Made by a program: the position numbers and the translations under genes | Notes under the pieces: model-generated | What the model was told of the DNA's origin: nothing | Database searches by the model: none | Seen by the model: the letters and a program-made list of their open reading frames with translations, nothing else | Shown here: positions 20,371-31,083 of the stretch, piece by piece | How positions within the stretch are numbered: position 1 is the stretch's first letter | Layout: every line of letters starts with the position of its first letter | Origin: Daphnia carinata | Lineage: Eukaryota; Arthropoda; Branchiopoda; Diplostraca; Daphniidae | NCBI RefSeq assembly: GCF_022539665.2 | Contig: NC_081339.1 | Coordinates: forward strand, 6,386,367-6,450,366 | Length of the DNA stretch: 64,000 bases | Direction of reading: 5' to 3'

Positions 20371-22553
20371 ATTTTGGGGAAATCCATTAGGTTTGTTTTT
20401 CGTTATGATTTAGCCGTTGAAACCTCATCGAAATGTTTCCTCTTGTTTGTTTGTAAACGAATTTCCGCTTCGAACGACGCATTAAAAATGCAAGTTATAA
20501 TATAATTAACCTTTGATGCATCTATTAATAAAACGAATGTATTTCAACTTCAAGTCCATGATGTTATCGCATACTTGGGAATGATGAATCAGCGCCAAAC
20601 GTTCAATTGCTGCAAATCTCATATATATTTACGCGAAGTGATATTTGAAGCCCAAAATGAAATTCGAGGGCTATTGATGATCCAGGATGAACTTAAGACG
20701 CCTCCACGCAGCGCCGTAAAATGATACCGAGAGCTTAAAGCTCTTTTGAATCCATTTCTTCACATAAGCCAGCCATCTTGACCTATATTCATTGTCAATT
20801 CCAGTGGAGGTAAAACGTTGACGTATTGGCTACAACGTCCCACCATTTAAGAAGGTTAGGGTTGAAAAACGGTTACGTAATGGCAGTCAATTTGAAAGCC
20901 CTTCCTCTACAATCTTTCGAATATCCCCAGGTGTTTTTCATTTAAGAAAAAAAAGGGGGTGTTTTTCCTTTTGGCTTTATTTTTTTCAAATGATTTGCGT
21001 CATCGTGTGTGAAAGGATGTCCTGACTGCGTAACGACTTCATTGGGAAAGCTCTAATCAAATAGAACCAAGAGCGACAGTAACTTAACACGATGTGTGCC
21101 GCAGGGTAAGAGTATAGGCGGACGGACAAGTGTAAACAGTGATAACGTGCTCTGCGAGTGGGACGATTTTCTTCAACATGCTTTTATCCCCTATGACTTG
21201 TTGACGCTATTGAGTTTCTAGTATGTGCGACATCATAGATTTTGCTTCGAGTAGATACGTAAAGTTAATATGCATCATGTGTGGTTTTACTAGTATGCGC
21301 ATTACAGGGAATATCAGACAGGTGAGTGGCAACCAGGTGGAATTCGATGATCAACGTTAAATCGTGATCGGGAATTTCAAACGAAATTTAACAACTGCCT
21401 TTGTTAGACACCCAAGAAGCTATAGAGATGGAACGCTACAAGGTATTTATTGTTACACCGTTGATATTTAATCTGTCCTTGACACGTTAGCTTTCTGTTA
21501 GGCACTTTCATGCTTTCCATCAAGAGAAGAAGAAAAGGTGATCTTGGCATCTGCTAGATGAGAAAGTAGGTTCATTTGTTTTAATCATCACACCTTATTG
21601 AATGATCCTTGTTGTATTTCGAATAACCGAATGTTGGGTATTACGATCGTCTATCAAAATGGAGCGTAACACTTGTGCTTGATTAATTTAATATCGAATC
21701 CTAAAGCTTGAATGTATTTCAGCAAACAGGTAGGCCAGTAATGGGCCGCCTATTAGCAAATGATTAGCTTTGCACACGATGAGATACGATCCAATGCTCT
21801 TTTAATCGAACGCGTTAAAGAGAAAACGATGCTTTCAAACAAGTAACACAAGGCCACTCGAATTGGCTCGTTAGCTGCTTCTCAAAATTCACGCTTCAGC
21901 AATTCGGGAATTGTTGTCTGATTTCTTCTTAACGAGATAGGTCGTTGAAACAAGAACGTTTGACGAACGAAAAACAATGTCAAATTACAACAGTTAAGTT
22001 TGATTGCAAATGATGTCGTTTCTTTTTAAATTCGAGATAAGAAATAGCTTTCAACATTACAGTCTTATCTTACGCTTTAATAACTTTGACCACTTTGGGC
22101 CCTAGTTTTGATTAAACGTGTTTGCAGCAGGAGGCCGTTTTGTTTAATAGTCAAATTATCGTTGAACCTGCTTTCTAATTGTGTTCTCAATCTCGCTCTC
22201 AATTCAAGGTTATATGCCTCAAGAAGAGCAGGTTGCCTCGTGAATGTGATTGACCAAAGTCAAGTGGTACACACATATCACGCGTTTAGACCGAAATTGT
22301 GCAACTTGCTGGCCGACATGAACACTGAACGCAAAAAAAAATTGTTTCGTCAGTCGAATTCGAACAAAAACTGACCCTTACTGGAATTACTTGATGCCCG
22401 TAAGGATTTAATCCATAGTACGATTCAGAGTACATTCTATAGCGTGATCTTTGGGCGTTAGTCAATCAATTACACAGCAAATGCGTACAGATCCTAAGGT
22501 CTATAGCTAAATGTAATGAATCTAGGGCAGGATTTGCAACTCTTACAGCGTAC
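20371..22553. other. Gene-poor stretch
   Basis: About 2.2 kb with scattered short ORFs, none with a motif or splice-consistent neighbours. No RNA gene or repeat was recognised. Confidence 0.4.
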
Positions 22554-22560
22554 TATAAAA
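22554..22560 (+). promoter_or_regulatory. TATA box
   Basis: TATAAAA stands 59 bp before the ATG at 22613, a good fit for a short 5'UTR of about 28 nt. Confidence 0.55.
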
Positions 22561-22612
22561 AGACCTGAATTTTAGAATCGACATTCACATTCAATTCAAA
22601 TCACATTCGAGA

Positions 22613-23446
22613 ATGAAGTGCCTTTACGTGTTTCTGATTGTTGTGTGCGTTCCAGCCATCTACTCTGCACCAACGTCTAATTCGCCCAGGTTGGATTTGC
22701 AATTACCTAGATAAGAATCCAAAAAATACAGTCTACGCTCTAACTTTTCTTCAAACAGGAACTCCCAGAAACGGGCCGCCGCTGCCCAGGCAATGGATAC
22801 TGTGTCGCTCTTTGAAGTGCACGATCTAACCGGAGTAGACCATGATGATATTCCCGATGATATCGAGCCTTTCGAAGTTGTCAACATCGATGGACATACG
22901 TTAGATACTCTACCCAAGAACATCATTCCAGTTGAAGTTATTCCTGCTCAGAACTCGGCCGACGTTTTTGAAGTACACAACCTGGACGGAATGTCCCACG
23001 ACGATATTCCCGATGATCTTTCTGTCTTCGAAGTGGTCGATATTTCCAAACACACCGCCGACACCTTACCACGTGATGTTATCCCTGTGCACATTACTCC
23101 GATTGGCACAGTTGCTGGGGCAAGTGCCATCAGCAGAGACGGATCGGCTGTTTTTGCTGACGCATCGGCTGGGCTTAACACTCCGGGCGGAGTAGCTCGT
23201 ACTGGCATGTCTCGCGTTAAAGTTGTTCCAGCCTCTCACGTCAGTCATATCGTGTACCCGGTTGATAACACGAAGTATATCTCCGCAACAGTTAGGGGGC
23301 CTTATGTTCCTAAAGTGAAATGTCGCCAAGCGGACCTTTTCCCATACAGAGGACCTAGCGAAGGCTTATTTAAATATTTCTCGGATATAGTCCGTGAAGA
23401 ACTATCAGATTGTATGATAGGCGGAGTGGTAGTACGTCGCCGCTGA
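22613..23446 (+). CDS. Secreted protein with a duplicated ~65-residue domain, unknown function
   Basis: Two exons (22613-22689, 22759-23446), 254 aa. A signal peptide (YVFLIVVCVPAIYSAP) is followed by a short KR region. Two tandem copies of an acidic unit come next: FEVHDLTGVDHDDIPDDI...FEVVNIDGHTLDTLPKNIIPVEV, then FEVHNLDGMSHDDIPDDL...FEVVDISKHTADTLPRDVIPVHI. The C-terminal half is Ala/Gly/Val-rich, then basic, with two cysteines (VKCRQADLF and LSDCMIGG) and ends VVVRRR. The HDDIPDD core is strictly kept between units, so it is probably a binding or structural motif, perhaps metal-binding. I recognise no family. Confidence 0.8.
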
Positions 23447-23800
23447 ACTAATAAGCCATTAATTTTATTCGCTATATAATCAAATCTTTTTGCTGACAGT
23501 GACCATCTCTAAATTATCGTGGAATTTCTAACTAATTTCTTGTGACTTTGGTATACTTTAATCTATATAAAACAAAGGAGAAACTGAAGAACACAAATAT
23601 ACAAAATAGAAAAAGATTTTTTAATCAATTAATAAGGTATTTAACTTAGAGAATTTTAAAAGAAACCCATATTTATATAACCGCAATAGAGGTAATTTGC
23701 AACTGTTTCAACTTCTGACACATAGATGACAGTTTGGCATAAATCTTTTAGAACTTTACGTTAGATGGCAGGTTGGTACGTAGCTTTTTTTTTTTTCGTT
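23447..23800. other. AT-rich flank of the large inverted repeat
   Basis: No gene seen. It ends in a T-run immediately before the first base of the inverted repeat. Confidence 0.4.
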
Positions 23801-24017
23801 TATGGCAATCCGTTTTACACAAAAAAAAAAAAAAATTTCGCCAAAAAAAAAAAAAAAAAAAAAATCACACTTTTTTCTTTTTTTCCGACACGTAGCCATC
23901 TACCGCTCAGACTCGTTATTACTGGCGTAGGCAATTTCAGTCCATTGGATGCCATTCGCAGTTAGTTCAGTAGCGTGGATGGAGAGAATAACGCGTGGCT
24001 GGAGGAACAATTGAAAA

Positions 24018-25030
24018 ATGGATAAGATAATACAACAAAAGGATGGTAAGTATAAACATTATTATATTGGTTTTCAATTATTAATTATTGTTTGTTAGAT
24101 CAAATTATGAAGCTGCAGGCCCAATTATTGGAACAACACAAAATATTAGATAACAGCAAAGCTAAGGATGGTAAGGGCTTATACGTAATGATTCTATTTA
24201 TTTGCTTTTATTCATTTGTGTTTTGTAGCTCAAATTTTGAGTCTACAAGCTCAGCTAGGGGAAAAGAACAAATTGGAATGGAACAGTTTCCAAACAGTGA
24301 AGGAGGTTTTTCCAAACTCATCCCTAACTGAACATGAGGATGAATTGGCATTAGGCGAACACAGTCAGGTACCTAAAGTTTTCAAATAAGAATTCAAAAT
24401 AAGTATAGAATTTTAACAAACAATTATTTATTGCTTAGTTATTCAGTCTACCACCTGACAGTGTGTTAAAGTTAAATTCTGTTAGTGCTGCACTAAAAGA
24501 ATTGTTAGTAATAAGTCCATGCAGCGAAGGAATTGAACAATTGTGGGATCGTATTTGGGCTGAAAATGGGTGTGGTACGGAAACCCAGAAATAGCACGAG
24601 TTCAACATAAAACATGAATTGGGTACTTTTCGGTTTTTTGTCTATCGAAACAGTATTTTTAATGCTATTATTTTGCATTCACAGAATTCTAGTGGGGAAT
24701 CAAGTCAAGTCTAGAAGTGTTACAGGATGGAAGAGTGAGCCTACAGTTGAAAAACACTGAAAGTGCATTACCATTAAGGTATGAGGTAAAGTAATAGAGT
24801 ATGCAAATTGTCTAATGAGAAGTACCATCTTGTGTGAATGAATCCTGTGTAACAGCAATCCTTTATAGTTCTTTTATAGCTAGAAGCCTCAAATAATTCT
24901 GCTTCTCTTGCTAAAGAACAACTTGTCCTTTACACTCAGAGTGTTGGTGAAGCTGGGTACTTAAATGGCCCTAAAGATGTTTCACTTCACTGGCATTGCA
25001 GTGATGAACATCATACATGGACTCTTTAGG
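24018..25030 (+). pseudogene. Broken left copy of an unidentified coiled-coil gene
   Basis: The left-arm counterpart of the minus-strand gene at 27633-28619. It encodes the same Gln/Lys-rich helix (KLQAQLLEQHKILDN, LSLQAQLGEKNKLE) and the downstream segment with LWDRIWAENGCGTETQK. Directly after that a TGG of the other copy is TAG, and further stops follow. I do not recognise the family. The two copies preserve exon borders, so the gene was already split by introns before inversion-duplication. Confidence 0.6.
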
Positions 25031-25559
25031 TATGAAAGGAATTTTCTTGAAAAATTTTTGAATTTATGATGAAGCTTTTCTCCTCCTTTTTGCCAACCAT
25101 GTCTAATCTACAAAAAAAAATTTATCCAATAGGAAAGGATTTTCAGCATACTGGGAACACAACTATCAACAATGCAACATTCTAGGGGTGTTATTTTATC
25201 CTTCAAGAGCCTTATACAATGATTTTCATCTACAATTTGTATGGCCTTTCCCGAGCTTCTGCCAGAAGTTGAATCTATGAGTCATGTAAGTCACATGAGC
25301 AACAATTGAGATGCTTAATGGTGTTGTTTTTCTTTTCTCAGTGTAGGTTAATAGTAACATTGGATGTGAAAAAATTCTTGGTTGGGGCATGACACTGAAT
25401 AAATTGTATTGATTGGATGGATGACATGATATTTCTATACTTCCTTCGGATTCCCGAGACGGTATTTGATATTAAAAAAATTGAAGTGCATATCTGGGCT
25501 CCCTTCCTTTCCGTAGCCCCGTTTCCCCTTGACTCGTAATAAGCCCGTAGGGGGTCATG

Positions 25560-25862
25560 CCCCTACTGTACGGTATATATAAAAACAACATATACCGAGG
25601 TTTGGAGGGCTCTGGCCGGAAAGGGGACGTGGGGTGCCGCTTCGTCCGATGATGTGTTCACGGAGGGTGACGTGGCTGCCCACAAATCCGAACTAAAGGT
25701 TAATCGCTCCTGTAAAAATGTTCCAAATCTTCAGCTCTTCTTCCGGCTTCTCTTAGCCAATCACCGGGTAATCTCCCCGGTGGGTCAACAAGGCAGTGTC
25801 TCCCCCTGCCTGGGTTGACGGCAACTTTTGAAAGGGCTATTGTGCCTTTTTAAAGTTGCAAA
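25560..25862. repeat. GC-rich stem-loop block, inverted copy at 26757-27080
   Basis: In an AT-rich setting this block is GC-rich. It has the hairpin CACCGGGTAATCTCCCCGGTG, a GTCAAC...GTTGAC stem around AAGGCAG/CTGCCT, and CGGTATATATAAAAACAACA followed by TATACCG. It is the best conserved part of the two arms. Whether it is an RNA, a recombination signal or a coding remnant is open; one minus-strand frame stays open for about 40 codons. Confidence 0.5.
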
Positions 25863-26153
25863 AATAATTGTAATGTGCAGAGAATTGTCAATAAAATTTT
25901 TTTTATAAAATTTTTTTGCAAAATTCGTTTCTTTCATTGTCTGTATTCGCTGTGTTCACACGTTACACTTTTTATATTTAGCTTGCTTAATTCACCTTTA
26001 TTGTTTTTGCCACCTTTGATGGTAAGCATTGTTTCCATTGGTTTATCGTTTATCTGTAAGTATTATTTATTACACTCTTTGAATTCTTCAACTTAAATTC
26101 AAGGAACAATCTGGATATTTTATGAAGTAATTTTGTATTTTGTTTTACTCGTA

Positions 26154-26213
26154 TGGGAACCGATCCCCAGACATTCAGCGTGCAACGCCGATGCTCTAAC
26201 ATTGAGCCACGAG
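26154..26213 (-). repeat. tRNA-like sequence, inner end of left arm
   Basis: On the minus strand, CGTGGCTCAATGTTAGAGC resembles an A box/D arm and GGGGATCGGTTCCC a degenerate T arm. It pairs in inverted orientation with the tRNA-like sequence at 26502-26570. The acceptor stem does not close, so it is a tRNA relic or a SINE-like head. Confidence 0.5.
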
Positions 26214-26312
26214 ATATATTTAAATTTTTTATTATCGCATATCATATGTTATCGTCTAGGATGTTTATGCAGTCTTTCACAACTATATGTTTATCTTTCT
26301 ATTGCTGCCATA

Positions 26313-26385
26313 AGGTTCTTAGCTCTGTGGTAGAGCTTTTATCTGCGATACCTGTTACCCTGGGTTCAAACCTCAGTAGATGTGT
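26313..26385 (+). repeat. tRNA-like sequence at the palindrome centre
   Basis: TAGCTCTGTGGTAGAGC (D arm) and CCTGGGTTCAAACCTCAG (T arm, B box) are at tRNA spacing. The anticodon arm and acceptor stem are poor. A decayed tRNA or tRNA-derived element in the unpaired spacer. Confidence 0.5.
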
Positions 26386-26501
26386 AAAAATGAAGTAGAA
26401 TAATGTAGAAAAGTATACTGCAGAATTGCATTTCTGTTTTATTGTAAGTGTAAATGCAAGTCCACAAGTGACTAGAAAAAAAAAGCCAACTTAAAATCAT
26501 A

Positions 26502-26570
26502 TGATTCGTGGCTCATTGGTAGAGCATCGGCGAGGTATGCCGAACATCCAGGGTTCGATCCCTGGATAAT
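26502..26570 (+). repeat. tRNA-like sequence, inner end of right arm
   Basis: CGTGGCTCATTGGTAGAGC is a good A box/D arm and AGGGTTCGATCCCT a perfect T arm. The anticodon arm CGGCGAGGTATGCCG is irregular and the acceptor stem is not clear. It is the better preserved partner of the left copy. Confidence 0.5.
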
Positions 26571-27632
26571 AATAGAATGCTTACAGATAAACGATTAACC
26601 AATACCCGTCACCTTACCATCAAATGTGACAAAAACAAATAAAGCAAAGCCAAAAAAACAAAATTGATAAATGCAATGTGTGAACAAAGCTAACACAGAC
26701 AATGAAAGAAACGAATTTTGCAAAAAATATTTTATAAAAAAAATTTTATTGACAATTCTCTGCATATTACAATTATTTTTGCAACTTTAAAAAGGCACAA
26801 TAACCCTTTCAAAAGTTGCCGTCAACCCAGGCAGGGGGAGACACTGCCTTGTTGACCCACCGGGGAGATTACCCGGTGATTGGCTAAGAGAAGCCGGAAG
26901 AAGAGCTGAAGATTTGGAACATTTTTACAGGAGCGATTAACCTTTACTTCGGATTTGTGGGCAGCCACGTCACCCTCCGTGAACACATCATCGGACGAAG
27001 CGGCACCCCACGTCCCCTTTCCGGCCAGAGCCCTCCAAACCTCGGTATATGTTGTTTTTATATATACCGTACAGTAGGGGCATGACCCCCTACGGGCTTA
27101 TTATGAGTCAAGGGGAAACGGGGCTTCAGAAAAGAAGGGAGCCCAGATATGCACTTCAATTTTTTTAATATCAAATACCGTCTGGGGAATCCGAATTAAG
27201 TATAGCAATGTCATGTCATCCATCCAATCAATACAATTTATTCAGTGTCTTGCCCCAACCAAGAATCTTTTCAGATCCAATGTTACTATTAACCTATATT
27301 GAGAAAAGAAAAACAACACCGTTAAACACATCAATTGTTGATCATGGAACTTACATGACTCAGAGATTCAACTTCTGGCAGAAGCTTGGGAAAGGACATA
27401 CAAATTGCAGATTAACTTCATTGTATAAGGCTCTTGAATGATAAACTAGCACCTGTAGAATGTTGCATTGTTGATAGTTGTGTTCCCAGTACATGAAAAT
27501 CCTTTCCTATTGGATAAAATTTTTTTTGGTAGATAAGACCTGGTTGGCAAAAAGGAGGAGAAATTCTTCGTCATAAATTCAAAATTATTTGAAGAAAAAT
27601 CCTTTCATACCTAAAGAGTCCATGTATGATGT

Positions 27633-28619
27633 TCATCTCTGCAATAGCAGCAAAATTAAAACATCTTTAGGGCCATTTAAGTACCCAGTTTCCCCAACAC
27701 TCTGAACATAAAGGACAAGTTGTTCTTTAGACAGAGAAGCAGAATTATTTGAGGCTTCTAGCTGTGACAGAACTATAAAGGATTGCTGTTGTACTGGATT
27801 CATTAACACAAGATGGTACTTCTCATTAGGCAATTTGCATTACTCTATTAATTTACCTCACACCTTACGGTAATGCACTCTCAGTGTTTTTTCATCTGTA
27901 GGCTCACTCTTCCATCCTGTAACACTTCCAGACTTGATTTGATCCCCCGTTAAAATCTGTGAATGCAAAATAATAGCATTAAAAATACTTTTTCGATAGA
28001 CAAAAAACCGAAAAGTACCTAATCCATGTTTCATGTTGAACTTGTGCCATTTCTGGGTTTCTGTACCACACCCATTTTTGGCCCAAATACGTTCCCACAA
28101 TTGTTCAGTTCCTTCACTGCATGAGCTTATTACTAACGATTCTTTTAGTGCAGCACTAACAGAATTTAAATTTAACACACTGTCATGTGGTGGACTGAAT
28201 AACTAAGCAATAAATAATTATTTTTTAAAATTCTATACTTATTTTGAATTCTTATTTGAAAACTTTAGGTACCTGGCTGTGTTCGCCTAATGCCAACTCA
28301 TCCTCACGTTCAGTTAGAGATGAGTTTTGAAAAACCTCCTTCACTGTTTGGAAATTGTTCCGTTCCAATTTGTTCTTTTCCCCTAGCTGAGCTTGAAGAC
28401 TCAAAATTTGAGCTACAAAACACGAATGAATAAAAGCAAATAAATAGAATCATTACGTGTTAGGCCTACGATCCTTAGCTTTGTTATCTAATATTTTGTG
28501 TTGTTCCAATAACTGGGCCTGCAGCTTCATAATTTGATCTAATAAACAATAATTAATAATTGAAAACCAATATAATAATGTTTATACTTACCATTTTTTT
28601 GTTTTATTATCTTATCCAT
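27633..28619 (-). CDS. Unidentified coiled-coil protein gene, right copy
   Basis: Minus-strand exons 28592-28619, 28470-28538, 28273-28412 and one from 28202 downward join in phase. They read MDKIIKQKN, a heptad-like helix (KLQAQLLEQHKILDN and LSLQAQLGEKNKLER), an acidic hinge (REDELALGEHSQ) and then ALKESLVISSCSEGTEQLW with CGTETQKWHKFNMKHG. A likely 60-nt intron follows; a further exon has SVTGWKSEPTDEKTLRVHY, and a last ORF has EASNNSASLSKEQL. It keeps the Trp codon that is a stop in the left copy. The 3' structure is uncertain. No transposase motif was recognised; it may be a passenger gene. Confidence 0.5.
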
Positions 28620-28805
28620 TTTTCAATTGTTCCTCCAGCCACGCGTTGTTCTCCAGCCACGCTACTCAATTAACTGCTAATGGGATACAATTAACTCAAA
28701 TTGCTTACATGCCTGTAATAATGAAACCGACTGATAGATGGCTACGGGTAGAAAAAAGAGAAAAAAGTGCGATTTTTTTTTCCGCCATTTTTTTTTTTTT
28801 TTTAA

Positions 28806-28878
28806 ATGTAAAACGGATTGCCATACACGTTTGGTAAAAGTGACTGCTTAATGTCTCATATGGCAATCCGTTTTACAT
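28806..28878. repeat. Perfect 20-bp inverted repeat at the outer edge of the palindrome
   Basis: ATGTAAAACGGATTGCCATA (28806-28825) is followed after 33 nt by its exact complement (28859-28878). The same 19-20 nt word is the left terminus of the palindrome at 23801. It is flanked by A/T runs on both sides. Probably a terminal inverted repeat, or a second small element using the same ends. Confidence 0.75.
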
Positions 28879-29191
28879 AAAAAAAAAAAAAAAGCCATGA
28901 TCTATATTTACCAGGTATACCTTCCCCTTAGCGTGATACATAATACTAGTAGTCTCTGTTAACGAAGTAGTGTCATAAGTATATCAATTCGCGCGATCAA
29001 CCAACAGTAAAATAACAAAACAAGCACGAAAGAAGCCACTACACCATTTCATATATGATCAAAATGCTTAAAATGTTTGGCTTATTAATGTTCATTTTTT
29101 AGTTTTTGCGAAGTTGAAAAAAAATTACCGGAAGTTATCGGGAGTTGACTATATCTCCAGAAATACTGGGCCCACAACAAAACGAATATGA

Positions 29192-29368
29192 TTTTCGTGA
29201 TCCTCGTGAAATTTAAGGTGTGTCTGACCTATTTTGACCTATTTTTGGCGAAAAGGCCAATTTGGCCAAAATCGCGATTTTTCCTGAACGTTCAGGGAAA
29301 TTTGCGATTTTCGGGTATTTCATACTGACACATGGATTCGACCCCAAATTTCACGAGGATTACGAAAA
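29192..29368. repeat. Imperfect inverted repeat, 23-bp arms
   Basis: TTTTCGTGATCCTCGTGAAA at 29192 and its complement at 29346-29368 differ at one base. The loop of about 130 nt holds further self-complementary pieces (TTGGCGAAAAGGCCAA, GGCCAAAATCGCGATTTT). It looks like a small foldback element. Confidence 0.5.
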
Positions 29369-30892
29369 TGTGGTTCTTTTTTCATTCAGACTAACAGACA
29401 GTGAGTTATTTGGCATTTTCAAACCGGAAGTTGTACTGAAAGTTAAAATTTCGAAAATTTAAAAAATGAACTATGTTCTCCTTCACAAGTTACAAAAGAT
29501 CTGCGTAGTTTCAAACGTAAACTATAGTAAATGAACATAACATGGCTTTTCAAAGTTCTTAAAGTTCAGTTTTCAGGTACGACCTGAATACCACTTCAAA
29601 TCACTACCACACACATAATAATCGAAGCAAATGTTTTAAAACCATCCCCTTAATTTTGTAGCCATCAGAATTAAGGGGATAGTGGAACAGATATGGTTAT
29701 TACCTGACAGAAGTAAATGGGTGATCCTATTCTTGCAGAATATTACCAAATAGCACATCTTCAAGAATGTCTTCAAGGTTTATTTACGAAAAAATCTTCT
29801 GCTACAAACTATGAATATTTTGTTGCATTGGGAAATGACTGCTATCCATGTAGTAATATCTTACCAAATTTCTTGCTGATAGGTGATCCCTGGCTAGTAT
29901 CAATTGTGTTACTTTGCCATTACAGTATTGTCCTTTGTTTGCAGTATTACTGGTTATCTTTTGTACAACAGCTTTCAGTGGTGGTCTTTTTTAGAGTAAT
30001 ATCTCTTATTGCAAACTTACATTAGGAAATACTGAAGGCTTTTTGCTCAATCTGCATGTACTTATACCAACTTGAAATGCCACTCTAATTTTGTACACCA
30101 ACACTTACACATACACATTTAATACTAACTGCACAAAACTGAACAAGTTTTGAGTTTATTGTACTCTAGCTTCAACATTTCCACACCATTTTCATCATAT
30201 CTTTATCACAAAGAAGAAAGATTTTGATTGAATGAATGTTAGAGAGAATGTTATCCAACAACATTGAATGCACGGGATAGTATGGGATTTGTTAGAACAT
30301 GTTAGGAAAGCCAACACCATTCTGGTCAGCTAGAAGCTTCTGTGAGAATGATATTTATACAACAGGACCCACTGGCTTATGTGCAATGCATGTTTGTTTT
30401 GCAATATGGTTGTTTAACCTCCTCGATGGTGCCATTTGTTCTGCTTGTTACATTCATTTGCCCCAAATTGAACAAAGTATTGCACCTGATTTCCCATAAA
30501 GATGTAATATTGACAAGAATTAATGATATAAAAATATTGGTGAAGAAAAATTGTGCTTATCACAGATTTTCTGGAGACTGCTTTACTTTCCTTATAGCTT
30601 CTTGGGTATGGGTTTGATGATAATGCAACACAATCCAGTTGGCACTGAGATAAAGTAGCAATGGATCATTTTAGTCCTTATATAACACCATAATCTATTA
30701 CCCTACCTGCATCTACCATCTGCAACATGCTTACATCTGCTATATCATACACAAAAAATAAATTACTCAGTTCCAGACATGTGATAAAGTTTACAATCCT
30801 TAGAATCTAAGTCTGTTGTTGAACGAAGTTTCATAGGCATCAGGTTACTTCTAGCTATGCGATAACATTAGTCGATGGCCTTCAATTACGTA

Positions 30893-31083
30893 GCATCTAA
30901 CGTCGAGCCATCTAGCGGTTACAAACAACAAAGTTTTCCCACTGCCATCTAACATTAGACACTTAACACTGCCATCTAGTGTCGGCAAGATAGTTTTGAC
31001 AGTGCCATCTAGTGTCGGGCAGAATAAGCATTTGGTACAGTGTCATCTAGCGACTAGATAACCTATCGACTGCCATCTAACAC
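30893..31083. promoter_or_regulatory. Cluster of CTCF-like GCCATCTAG motifs
   Basis: Seven words of the form GCCATCTA(G/A)(C/T)G(T)C lie in 190 bp, near 30893, 30907, 30943, 30970, 31003, 31040 and 31071, about 30 bp apart and all in one orientation. The complement, ACACTAGATGGCA, resembles the core of the CTCF motif (CCACTAGATGGC). The flanks are not repeated, so this is not a simple tandem repeat. Confidence 0.5.

Larger units (their letters stand above)
23801..26230 (+). repeat. Left arm of a ~5 kb imperfect palindrome (mobile-element-like)
   Basis: This region is the reverse complement, with substitutions and small indels, of 26490-28825. It starts with TATGGCAATCCGTTTTACA and a long A-run. 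It contains a broken copy of a coiled-coil gene (24018 onward), a GC-rich block with strong stem-loops (25560-25860) and a tRNA-like sequence near its inner end. The pairing was followed by eye at the outer end, in the gene, in the GC-rich block and at the inner end. Confidence 0.85.
26490..28825 (-). repeat. Right arm of the ~5 kb imperfect palindrome
   Basis: Inverted counterpart of 23801-26230. It ends with ATGTAAAACGGATTGCCATA, the complement of the left terminus. The arms are separated by about 260 bp. Differences between arms are dispersed substitutions and short indels, so the duplication is not very recent. Confidence 0.85.

Noticed and set aside
25560-25862. Considered as a spliceosomal snRNA (U1, U2, U4, U5, U11, U12)
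   Set aside because: None of the diagnostic 5' ends, Sm-site contexts or loops match, despite strong hairpins.
29717-30025. ORF of 102 codons with hydrophobic C terminus
   Set aside because: AT-rich composition, no motif, no splice-consistent neighbours.
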